Both the position numbers and the translations under genes were made by a program. The notes beneath the pieces are model-generated. The model worked only from the letters and a program-made list of their open reading frames with translations, did no database searches and was not told where the DNA came from. A stretch of 60,000 bases of DNA. Source: Takakia lepidozioides. Its lineage: Eukaryota > Streptophyta > Takakiopsida > Takakiales > Takakiaceae. Shown here in pieces: positions 1 through 9,900 of this stretch; position 1 is the stretch's first letter, and each line of letters starts with the position of its first letter. The stretch spans positions 76,424,907 through 76,484,906 of the forward strand of contig CM060733.1 of the NCBI GenBank assembly GCA_030704615.1, in the 5' to 3' direction.

Positions 1-668
1 GGACCCACTGCGGAGGAATTGTCAACATGGGATACCCACTGGCACACTCGCAACGACGAATTCGAGGCAACCCTGAAGGGTGATCCCGACTTCGGCCATA
101 TGTCGGGTAAAATGTTGTTTGTGTGGGACGAGAATCACCGACTTCTCACCTGGTGGGAGTACATCAAGCAGAACCATGCCAAGCACATTGGCTGGCATTA
201 CATGGTGGAGTGTGTCATCCTCAAGGTGAAGGCGGCAGATTCCTCCCTGCTCAAGAATGCCATGGCGGACCTCAACTTGTAAGATACTCATACCCTCCCA
301 AGCACGTTCGAAATGTGGTGCCGCATTTCGGTTTCCAATCTGTTTTGTTTCCGTGCTTTCGTGGACTGAACTGGAGAGTGTGCCTTGCAGGGTCACTGAA
401 AATGCGTACGTGCATACCCACATGGCACATATGCTGTACAGGGTGAGGAAAACTGGTCTCACTGATCCGCACATGTTCGCGGAAATGCTGGAGCCCGAGC
501 TCATTCAGAAAGCCGTGGCAAAAACTGACCGGACATGGTATCGTCTCACTATGGATGGAATGGTGGAGGTGATATACGAAGTAAGTCGTCCTCCCATTTC
601 CCTCTGCTCATCCTTCCCCAATTTCCGGTAATCTTTCCACATGAATCGAATGTAACGCTTCTGCATGT
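1..668 (+). repeat. Left arm of large inverted repeat (pairs with 3606-4269)
   Basis: Bases 1-668 reappear as reverse complement at about 3606-4269. Judged by eye on the exon, identity is in the low-to-mid nineties percent. The arms cover exon 1, intron 1 with its palindrome, exon 2 and most of intron 2. The loop is about 2.9 kb. Confidence 0.85.
309..330. repeat. Isolated GGAAATGCGG-type palindrome in intron 1
   Basis: An imperfect 22-bp palindrome with centre TG lies inside intron 279-390 of the unknown gene. It matches the 24-bp unit of the 5.8-7.4 kb array (left arm CGAAATGTGG, right arm CCGCATTTCG). Confidence 0.75.
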
Positions 669-1519
669 TTTTGTTGGCAGTCAAACATCAAGCTGGATTT
701 GGCCCATGCCAAACGCTTCTTCATGGAAAGTGAGGGGCAGGTCAAAACGTTGCAGTCATTGACTGAGCACTTGAAGGAAGCCGGGGTCAAGTCCAGAACG
801 AAATACAAGTCAAAGCTTGTGAAGCTGGTGGCCATTGCAGATCCGGCATTTGGAAAGGACTTCATCCCCGAGATTGCAAAACACTATTCTCGGGCCATGC
901 AGCCGACCATGCAGTTGGAGAAACTGCATCACCTCTCAACGACATGTGTTGAAGCGAAAGAGAAGGTGATGTTTCAATTCACTGAAGTTCCTTCCTAGCA
1001 ATAGCCACTCTTCTTCCTACTCCTGACATTGGATTGGAAATGGCAGACATGGTGGCTGTCGATCTGGAATGCATCGGAGAGTATAAGGACAATGTGGTCT
1101 TTTCCACTCAAAGTTTCCGACCCTGCAGTGGATGTGTGGCTCAACCGCATGTCTTGGTGGTTCCAGGTAATTCAAGGTACTTCCCCAGATTTGCTTTTCT
1201 GATCTGAAATGAATTCCCTGAACTGCTACGTGACAATGCATGTGGGAATTGCAGGTAATGACGAATGCGAAGGAGCAAGTCGTAATGCATACAAATTTGT
1301 TCGGCTTGTACGTCAAATGGGATGGAACACAGACATTGGAAGACTACGTGACACGTTTCAGATGTGCTTCAAGGACAACCCCTTTGCCAGGGAGCTACAG
1401 ACAGCAAGAAGGAGCGTGGAGTTTACACATCAGGAGGGAGCGGGAAAAGCTGCAATGCGAATTGTTTACAGGTGAAGCCCAGCTGTCCTTTGTATGCAAA
1501 GCATGGTAATGAGGTTCTG

Positions 1520-1541
1520 GGAAATGCGGCACCGCATTTGC
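1520..1541. repeat. Isolated palindrome in a later intron of the same gene
   Basis: Left arm GGAAATGCGG, centre CA, right arm CCGCATTTGC, just downstream of a splice donor at about 1507. It is the same unit as in the 5.8-7.4 kb array. Confidence 0.75.
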
Positions 1542-2200
1542 ATTTTATGTTTTCGGTTGCACTCTGCGAGTACGTTGGTTTCAACTTTTGCTCACGCATG
1601 CTGACTGCCTTGCAGATATATGAAATACGTGCTTATTCAGACAGGGGCCCTGGCTCAAGAGCCCCCGTTCTTCATGGCTTGGACCGTGGCGGGCCCAAGC
1701 TGTGTCTACACACCCGAGCTGCAGAAACAATGGTATGCCGCGCATCTGGTTGGATGCCCGTGGTACCTGGACATGTCTGGCGGAATTGTTGACGATTCTG
1801 AGAAAGATCTGCACGTGAAAGCAAAAGAGAAGAGAAAGGAAAGACGTGTCCCTGCTCGGCCAGAGTCGGCAAATGAAGCTGCTGCTCTGGAACAATCCAG
1901 AAAGGCAGCTGAGATGGCACAGAAGACGGTGGATGCAGCTGTGTAGGCTCAACAGAAGGGGTCGAAGAAGCGGACTCGCCAGCAAGGAGCAACAGTTGTG
2001 ACACCCAAGAAAACGAAGAAGCAGAAACAGATAGTGCAGGTAGAGGGTGAGGAAGAGGACTCCGATGGAGACTTTGCAACCAGCCCACCCCCCGAGACGC
2101 AGCCGAAATCCCCTGTGCCCACCGTTGTCACGAGAGGGACGAGAACTGGCTCGGCAAAGAAGGCACTCTTCAACCCCCGGGGGGGCACCCTTTCGAGCCG

Positions 2201-3050
2201 GTGGAAATGAAGAGGCCGAAAGTGGATCCCGATACAGTAGTCCAGTGTGTGAATGAGAGTTTCTTGGCGGCTTTGGATGGACGGGCAGCCAAGTTGGCAT
2301 ACATGAAGACCACGGAGGGTCTGAAGGGCAGAGCACTGAAGAAGGCGGCTGCCGAAGAGCCTTCCGACACCCCCGGGTTTCTGAAGATGGTCTCGTTCTT
2401 TGAGAGGGTGTGTGCAGACAAGGATTGCAGGAGGGGCGGAAATGCCACCGATTGGTCTTGCGATATGATCATCTTGGATATTCCAGACGGAGAGCCTGTG
2501 GAAGGACTGCAAGCTTTGCCATCTTGGAACAGGTACTCCGAGGACTTTTGGAAGAAAGGATTCGGGCTCGCCCGCATGGTGTTGGACGACAGAGGCTGTG
2601 TGGTTGTCCTGGCGAGCAGAGGCAAAAACACGCAGACAGGAATTGCGAAGTGGACCCGCAAGAGCGCCGTCCCAATTCTGAAGAAGAAGTGGACGTGCAT
2701 CAACACATTGGGCCTTCGGTCGGAAGGGAAGAAGGTAATTACGACCTTGGCACTCGTCCGCTCATTTTCTTAGGAGTCTTGAAATGCGGTGCCGCATTCG
2801 ATTTCTAATCGTTCCCCACTGTGTATGCAGACGAAGCAGTTCGATGCATACTGCTTTGTGAAGGAGAACTCCACCTTTGCTTTCCGGAAGGAGGGATTGT
2901 TGGTTGACCGAACTGCGACCCCATCGATTACGACGTCCTGTTCAACAACGTTCCCACGGAACTCCTCCCTCATAGCCTCACTTCAACTGAACCCCTCGGT
3001 ATTCACGCACTCGCCCTGCCTTCATTCAGACAATTATGGAGACATGCACT
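2201..3050 (+). other. C-terminal domain of the unknown gene, Rossmann/methyltransferase-like (weak)
   Basis: This segment of the broken gene encodes a compact domain with the pattern CDMIILDIPDG, then GFGLARMVLDDRGCVVVLAS, then WTCINTLGLRSEGKK, and across the 2734-2829 intron FDAYCFVKENSTF. A hydrophobic strand ending in D-x-P-D followed by a helix and a VVVLAS strand resembles class I SAM-dependent methyltransferases of the DNA/RNA N-methylase type, where the acidic-Pro motif sits at the strand end. The canonical DPPW or NPPY signature is absent, so this is a fold-level impression only. A structure prediction matching an N6/N4 methyltransferase would support it. Confidence 0.25.
2779..2802. 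repeat. Isolated palindrome in the last-domain intron
   Basis: Left arm TTGAAATGCGG, centre TG, right arm CCGCATTCGA, in the middle of intron 2734-2829. It is the third intron of this gene that carries the element. Confidence 0.7.
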
Positions 3051-3605
3051 GACGTGGAGGGCACAGTGCTCGACCTCATCTGTGTGGACAGGTATGCAGA
3101 ATCTTGTTGTATGCTTTTCTGCAAACTCTCGTTATGCTTTCATTCGCAACATCTGAAGGGCCATGTCATAATGTGTGATGGCATTGTAACAGGTGCCTCC
3201 ATGTGGGCTGGGCGGTTCGACCGCACCTCTTTGCCTACGAGGGAGGACACAGCGTCTGGGATCCCATCTGGAAGGGCTGCAACGGAATGTGAAGGCTCCC
3301 ATCGAAGTCAAGGACTCCTCGGATTCGTCGGAGTCGGAGGAAGAGACAGTGGACATTGATGCCGAGGAGAACCCGGATACGGATGTGAGTGCAAACATTG
3401 TAAGTTTGCAAAGCCTTCTGGGTGATTTTTGTCAACGCATTTCCGGACTGTGGTTCTCATTGGTCTCGTTGGTGATTGTTATATGCAGGATTGGAGGATC
3501 CGGGTGGAAACATGTAAGGCCTACACTTCCTGCCAGAAGAATGTTCCCGTTTGCGAGGCCGACTTCATGACGAGCCCGTGAAGGACTACTCCCTTCCTAG
3601 TAAAC

Positions 3606-4269
3606 ATGCAGAAGCGTTACATTCGATTCATGTGGAAAGATTACTGGAAATTGGGGAATGAGCAGAGGAAATTGGAGGACGACTTACTTCGTATATCACC
3701 TCCACCATTCCATCCATAGTGAGACGATACCATGTCCGGTCTGTTTTTGCAACGGCTTTGTGAATGAGCTCGGGCTCTAGCATTTCCGCAAACATCTGCG
3801 GATCAGTGAGACCAGTTTTCCTCACCCTGTACAGCATATGTGCCATGTGGGTATGCACGTATGCATTCTCAGTGACCCTGCAAGGCACACTCTCCAGTTC
3901 AGTACACGGAAGCACGGAAACAAACCAGAATGGAAACCGAATGCGGCACCGCATTTCGAACGTGCTAGGGAGGGTATGAGTATCTTACGAGTTGAGGTCC
4001 GCCATGGCATTCTTGAGCAGGAGGAGTCTGCCGCCTTCACCTTTAGGATGACACACTCCACCATGTAATGCCAGCCAATGTGCTTGGCATGGTTCTGCTT
4101 GATGTACTCCCACCAGGCAAGAAGTCGGTGATTCCCGTCCCACACAAAGAACATTTTACCAGACATATGGCCGAAGTCTAGATCACCCTTCAGCGTCGCC
4201 TCGAATTCGTCGTTGCGAGTGTGCCAGTGGGTATCCCACGTTGACAATTCATCGGCAGTGGGTCCACGA
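3606..4269 (-). repeat. Right arm of large inverted repeat
   Basis: Reverse-complement partner of bases 1-668. The break at 3606 falls inside an intron, so the duplication copied genomic DNA and not an mRNA. Confidence 0.85.
3939..3958. repeat. Intronic palindrome in the inverted copy
   Basis: Orthologous position to the palindrome at 309-330, but a better match to the array unit (ATGCGG, centre CA, CCGCAT). The element was therefore in this intron before the duplication. Confidence 0.75.
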
Positions 4270-5419
4270 GTTTCGCCGTCCTCATTCTCAATGGAAACGT
4301 AAAACGCTGCCGATCCCAGACGGTACCCTTCTCGAAATGCGAACTTGAGCTTATCCACATCTCCGGGAAGGGCCTGCCTGACGATGGAAGGGAGACCATG
4401 CGACAGAGTGGGATTCGAAGAGTCCGCTGGAATACCCTGCTGCCCAGAACTCTGCCAATGCTACTGTGTGTCTCCTCCAACATTTTATCCGCTGCACTTT
4501 TGAAATCCTCCGGAGACATGTCTGTAGGTGCCGGTAGTGGCTGAGCAGCTGGAGCATCCTCAACTGGAGCTGCACTCTGGGGCCTGTCTGCGGGCAATTC
4601 TGCCATTGCAGAGGCCCTCCTCGGGCCTGCTTGCTCATCGGTGGTGAGTCTTGCTGCGAACGTTGAGCGGCAGCACCCTCCTCCGGTACCAAATCGAGAT
4701 CAACGGTCGATCCCATTGCCTTCGCTGCAGCAGAGTCGGCCCCAACATCTGCAGGCGGGAAATCCTCCAGGAACTGAGCTTCAGCTCGTGGAAGCGGTTT
4801 TGCGGGAGATTGTTCGGCCGTCGCCCTGATTGCCTTCTGCTTCCTCATCCTTGCAGGTGAAGGTGTCTGCTGCAATTGAATCTGTCTTTACCCTGCTGCT
4901 TCATTTCGCGTTGGGGGGGTGAATCGGCCTGAGCCGGTTCAGAAGCCAGTAGAGGGACGGGCTGCTTCTTCTTCGACTTTGCTGGAGAAGGGCCCGACCC
5001 CTGCTGGCGATTCTCCATGACCGAAGAACGCGAGTCGATCTCTGGGGCTTTGAACTTGCCCTTCGAAGCCGCGTCTTTGAATCGCACAGGGCTAGGCCCG
5101 GCAGGAATACCCGCGCTCGGGGATCGGGTGGGTGTACGTGCTGCAGCTAGCTCCTCGGACTCTTCCTGCGGCTCTTCGGATTCCTGCGATCCTCCAGCAC
5201 GTCCACCTTTCCTGTTAGGCATGCAAACATGTTCTGCATTCAAGTCTCCTAGCATTCAGTCTAAGAATTACAGAAGCAAAATGGGGGTTCGGTGCTCGAT
5301 CAGCTGCGCGCAGCCCGATCGCATGGAGCTCTCACTGGTGGCTGGGTTGCCTGAGTGGCCTGCTGCTCGGAGATGGCAATCTCCTCCTGTAGACGCATCT
5401 GCTTCCTCCCCTTCGGCAT

Positions 5420-5800
5420 TGGCCTACGTCCGAAGTATAATTTCCGGAGCTTGCGACGAGGTCTCCTGTCTGGTGCACGAACTCCCCCCTCTCAGGTTCG
5501 AGCATAAGAAGAACAGAGAGAGGGAAAAGGGGCAAAGAGTGCAGATGGAAAGGCGCGGAGAGGGGTGACTGAGGAGACACGACAAAAGTAGATGAAACGG
5601 CGGTGATGCACCACTTGGGTTCGAAAGGGTTGGACGAAAGTGTTCTCCTCGTGGACTTTGCGTCATTACGAAATTCGAATCGTTCAGGGTACGCCTGCCG
5701 TCCGAAAAACAAACATCATTATCCAACGGTCAGGCCGCGCCGCCTCATGCCCCTTCAGTCAGATAGAGTGCCGACATGTCAGCAATTCCGTTGCTCCACG
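5420..5800. other. Spacer without recognisable gene
   Basis: I see no supported coding exon between the possible start of the inverted gene copy and the palindrome array. The stretch could hold the promoter of the minus-strand copy. Open frames here show no family resemblance. Confidence 0.4.
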
Positions 5801-7358
5801 TGTTCACATTTCAAGGCATTTCCGTCCCAGCGTCTGATGAGTTGGAGCGAAAATGCGAATGCGGCGCCGCATTTCCGTTAAGTACCATCACGAAGCTACA
5901 CATCCGTACTTGTTGGAAGAAAATGCGGCACCGCATTTCCGTTCCACCTTCACATACCTTAGTTGTTGAACGGAAATACGGTGCCGCATTTCCGTCCCAC
6001 AGCTCCATGTATGAGATTCAAAAGGGAAATGCGGCGCCGCATTTCCGTTCTGGAATGTCGAAAGGTGCGATTCGGACGGAATGAGGCACAACATTTCAGT
6101 TCCCGTGGTTCATGATTTTCAATGTGAACGGAAATGCGGTACCGCATTTCCGTTCCCCCTTCACATACGTTAGTTGATGAATGGAAATGCCGTGCCACAT
6201 TTCCGTTCGGGAAAGTATAGAGGTCTCACCTGGACAGAAATGCGGTGCCGCATTTCCGGTCTGGAAAGTTTGAAGGTCTCACATGGATGGAAATGCGGCG
6301 CCGCATTTCCGTTCTAGAATGTCGGAAGGTGCGACTCGGACGGAAATGCGGTGCCGCATTTCTGTTCCCGTTGCGCACGATTTTCAGTCAGAACGGAAAT
6401 GCGGTACCGCATTTTCGTTCTGTAGAGTATTAACGTCTGACGCTGGCGGAAATGTTGTGCCGCATTTTCGTTCCACAGCTCCATGCCTCACATACAAAAC
6501 GGAAATGCGGCGCCGCATTTCCGTTTTGGAATGTCGGAAGGTGCGACTCCGACGGAAATGCGGTACCGCATTTCAGTTCCGATGTTTCAGGATATTTCAT
6601 CAGAACGGAAATGCGGTGCCGCATTTCCGTTCTGGAATGTTGGGAGGTGCGACTCGGATGGAAATGCGCTGCCGCATTTCAGTTCCGATGGTTCACGATT
6701 TTCAGTCAGAACGGAAATGCGGTACCGCATTTCCGTTCTGGATAGTATGAATGTCTCAAGCGGTCGGAATTGCGCTGTAATGAAGCTGTCGGAATCTTCG
6801 GCTCCATCATCAGATAAAAATGGAAATGCGGCGCCGCATTTCCTTCTGGAATGTCGGAAAGTGCGACTCGGACAGAAATGCGGTGCCGCATTTCTGTTCC
6901 CGTTGTTCATAATTCTCAATCAGAACGGAAATGCGTACCGCATTCCGTTCCACCTTCACATACCGTGCTTTGATGGAAATGTGGTACCTGCATTTCGTCA
7001 GAGTATGAATGTCTTTTAAGGATGGAAATGTGCTGCACATTTCTATCCTCAGCTCCATGCATCAGATACAAAATGGAAATGCGGCGCCGCATTTCCGTTC
7101 TGGAATGTCGGAAAAGTGCGACTCGGACGGAAATGCGGTGCCGCATTTCTGTTCCCGTTGTTCATAATTCTCAATCAGAACGGAAAGCGGTACCGCATTT
7201 CCGTTCCACCTTCACATACCGTGCTTGCTGGATGAAATGCGTTACCGCATTTCCGTTCTGGAAGATATAAGGTTTCCCCCGGACGGAAACTCGGTGCCGC
7301 ATTTCCGTCGCTCTGGTGCATGACCAAAGCAAAACGGAAATGCGGCGCCGTATTTCCG
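5801..7358. repeat. 53-bp-periodic palindrome array with higher-order repeat structure
   Basis: About 30 units, each a 24-bp inverted repeat (arms CGGAAATGCGG and CCGCATTTCCG around a two-base centre) plus about 29 bp of spacer. Left edges of units at 6129, 6182, 6235, 6288, 6341, 6394, 6447, 6500, 6553, 6606, 6659, 6712 and 6765 are exactly 53 bp apart. Spacing drifts to 48-56 bp further right, with one 64-bp step at the left. Units near 5812, 6088 and 6776 are degenerate. Spacers fall into five classes recognisable by CCACCTTCACATAC (A), CACAGCTCCATG (B), GGAATGTCGGAAGGTGCG (C), CCCGTTGTTCATAATT (D) and TATGAATGTCT (E). The best-preserved order is C-D-A-E-B, a 265-bp pentamer. No cas gene or bacterial context is present, so it is not a CRISPR. 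It is a satellite-like array and I know of no named family that fits. Confidence 0.95.
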
Positions 7359-8589
7359 TCCACCAGCAATTGAAGAATCATCGGGACGGGAAATCTGGAA
7401 CCTGAATGGGTTGCATTGTTCCGAAACAACATTGCGGCCAGTCTTGATGAGCACAACTTGGTTGTCTGACTGTTTTAACTAACAGTCCTGGCACTTGTCA
7501 GTGCGAACGTTCCGTCTGCCTCGAGAATACTGCTGGATCCACCCTCAGGAGAAACTGTCAGAGATGTTATTTCGTCGCCGAATCGGCCATCATTGTCATA
7601 CTTACTGGCTATGGAATCATCAAACCTCCCACCTTCATGCATGTAGCTTGAAACAATACTTTCCACTTCAATGTGCGACTTCCAATCGTCGATGGACTCC
7701 GCAGATCCACTTAGGTGGTGCCTGTGAGCCTTGGTCTGTCGCTATACTGAACCTCGCACTTGCCAACTCCGTGCGGTGTTCGATGGCTCCGAATTCCTAC
7801 GCTATAGTTTGCTGTCCTCCGCAACTTGGGAGAGCCTGGATCCCAAACGAGGAGGACTTTGCAAAGTGACTGAAACTTACCTTTGTTCCAAATTCAAGCT
7901 CAAACCGGGCACAGTTTATTTGGAAGAAGAAAGGAAGGATGTTCCTGGACAGGTTGACGAGACCATTGTCGTGCTAGGTAACGACGGAGGTTGCGAATCG
8001 AATGGCACGTTCCCCCGTCAGACACCATCCTGTACCGAGCTGTGGACCCATTCCCCTTCCCTTTCCGAATCAGTCGCTGCCCCACCCATCCACAAAGGAG
8101 TCCGGAAACCGAGAGCGGCCACTGCCAACAGAGAGGTATGCAACGATAATCATTCCCGACCTGGACCGTCAAGACCCTCCATAGCTTCTCGTGTGGACGT
8201 ATTCGACATTTCCGACGAGGAAGATGATTGCATTGAGGTACCCATGTCCTCCACACGGTCGTTCAAATCCGGCATGGACGTCTCTGTCGGTGCTACGAAT
8301 GTGCCCTCGAGCATAACTCCAACCCGTCCATTGTGCAGCTCCTACGACAACATCACCTCGATGGTTCTCGCTCCGAGCTGGCTGCTCTCGACTATGCCAA
8401 ATTCCCAGTCAGAAAGGTAACGTTTCTGCCTCCCGAAGTCGATGGCAATGTCATCTTCGAGTTTCCACCTGTTTTCTGGTCAAACAAAGCCCCAGATGTT
8501 AACAGACATGGATCGAAAGCATGACGGACACCCCTGGTGTGTGACGAAGACCAGTAGCACGAAAATTGCTGATGGTGTTCGTGTACGAT

Positions 8590-8870
8590 ATGTCCTCTGT
8601 GCGGGGAAGCTGAGGTGCCTCAATCCCACCTGCTTCCACTTTCTCTCCAAAGGAGGGCGGAGAAACGAGACGGATTGGACTGGCAAACGCATCATCCATT
8701 CATTGTCTCCAGCCAAGCTCCTGCGGGTTCTTTCAAGTGTGCACATTGCAAAGAACCACCGACGTGCATGTCCATGTGCAGAGCCAAGCAATATTACGTT
8801 ACATTTGCTCCCGGACTTGACTAGAGCTTGCATACACGTTGGGGTCCACTGCCACCCCTTGGCGAGAGGC
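8590..8870 (+). other. WRKY-GCM1/FLYWCH-like zinc-binding region of the transposase
   Basis: The sequence reads CAGKLRCLNPTC, then KCAHCKEPPTC, then CIHVGVHCHPLARG. Paired Cys followed by a terminal H-x-H-P is the zinc ligand pattern of WRKY-GCM1/FLYWCH fingers that precede the MULE core in many Mutator-like transposases. They bind the terminal repeats. Confidence 0.5.
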
Positions 8871-9299
8871 AACATGCGTGAGGCTGTGCAGGAAGCACAC
8901 GACATCATAAAAGAGGAGGTGAAATTGAGCCCCGGAGCCAGACCAAAGCAGATTCAGCTGAAGGCAGCCCACAAGATTGCTCTTGGCAAAATCATGTCTG
9001 AAGATGGTTCCGACCGAGAGCCCTTGACCGAAGACGAGATGCGTGACCTCTTGGAGTCCGTCTCGCACGTTTGTAGTCCGAATGTGCGGAATCACATCGT
9101 ATCTTGCAAGCAGGAGTTCGGCAGGGGGTCGGACATGTACTCAATCTTGGAGGTGAAACGAATGACTGGATATGACTACATCCAAGGTAGCAGGTTTCCA
9201 AGGCAAGGCAGCGAATCCGATCGTTGTTACATTTTTTCAAAATGTCGACGTGTGGGCCTGGGAGTGGAGTCGACTTGGTCACTCGCATGACAACTGGAA

Positions 9300-9900
9300 A
9301 ACGTGTCGAATGCTTGGGTGATGTTTGATCACATCAAGCGAATTACAAACCATCAGTGGGTGACTATGGGTGCACATGTTTATGACTATCACTCCAAGAG
9401 GCTCATGACATTGCAATCTGCGAGATGAAAGGGGAGGACACACAGTCCGAGATGCATCTGTGGGAGGGCATAAACGAGCAGATGGCAAGGGCGGGATTGC
9501 CAGAGCCCAATTTCAGGGATTCATGGCAGACAACGCTCAGGCCAACTGGGCAGCGGTGCGGCGTGTGTACGGTGAGGACCCCAATGTTCCAATGGAGGGG
9601 AAAGAGAGATCCTGTGGATCCATTGGATGCAGAGTCTATCCCACTACACTACCAATTTGTTGCTAGCTCATTCCAGGGCTGAACACCGTGTCCTTTGTAC
9701 GGCGTGGAAGGATGCACCCACATTTGATGACGCGGAGGTTAAGTTTTCTATCATCGAGGCTTGGTGGAACACGTCAGGTGCAGTGGAGACAACCAATCTG
9801 GGAGCATTGCACAGCTGGTTGGGGTGGTGGCATTTTCGGTATCGACAGTTCGGACAGTACATGCGGGAGGTAGGCTGCTGTCAATTTCGTTCATTTGTCT
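9300..9900 (+). other. DDE core of the MULE-like transposase
   Basis: First acidic residue in WVMFDHIKRI (9317-9346). A conserved block WVTMGAHVYDYHSKRLM follows. The second acidic residue is in FMADNAQANWAAVRRVY (9520-9570). A candidate catalytic Glu lies in the EAWWNTSGAVETTNLG segment (9756-9805). The spacing and the helix-rich insert fit the MULE family. The frame changes at about 9305, 9415 and 9520. Confidence 0.55.

Larger units (their letters stand above)
1..3590 (+). pseudogene. Multi-exon gene of unknown function, broken, 5' end outside window
   Basis: Exons are open from base 1 with clean GT..AG introns: 279-390, 581-680, about 1167-1255, about 1507-1617, about 2734-2829 and further ones near 3092-3192 and 3402-3488. 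The reading joins exactly at the first two (N-L-V-T-E-N; V-I-Y-E-S-N-I-K). Order of modules: a conserved N-terminal part (motifs HTRNDEFEATLKG, WWEYIKQNHAKHIGWHY), a second conserved part (WLNRMSWWFQ, VKWDGTQTLEDYV), a Lys/Glu/Pro-rich basic linker (1800-2200) and a C-terminal globular domain (2201-3050). An in-frame TAG lies at 1944-1946, and frame shifts occur near 1345, in the C/G run at 2177-2186 and near 2915. I do not recognise the family. Homology to its inverted partial copy at 3606-5419 shows it is a real gene family. It could be a host gene or a TE-borne gene. Confidence 0.6.
3606..5419 (-). pseudogene. Inverted partial copy of the unknown gene (5' half only)
   Basis: Read on the minus strand it may start at 5419 (MPKGRKQMRLQEE) or at an ATG at 5222 after a possible intron. 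It encodes a Ser/Glu/Pro/Ala-rich low-complexity N-terminus (SEEPQEESEELAAART, then AEQSPAKPLPRAEAQ), then MSPEDFKSAADKML and FAFREGYRLGSAAFYVSIEN, and then the same HTRNDEFEATLKG module as the plus-strand gene. The copy ends at 3606, inside what is intron 2 of the plus-strand gene, so everything downstream is missing. Frames shift near 4440 and 4560, consistent with a decayed copy or unrecognised introns. It supplies the N-terminal half that lies outside the window for the plus-strand gene. Confidence 0.6.

Noticed and set aside
5017-5568. Plus-strand 183-codon open frame
   Set aside because: It is antisense to the low-complexity N-terminus of the inverted gene copy and shows no domain.
5801-7358. 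CRISPR array (regular repeats with spacers)
   Set aside because: Spacers recur in five classes, repeats are near-perfect palindromes, the context is an intron-bearing eukaryotic genome, and no cas-like gene is present.
5850-7460. Many open frames of 60-180 codons through the palindrome array
   Set aside because: They are periodic translations of the 53-bp unit in all frames on both strands, without starts, domains or codon bias that would mark a gene.
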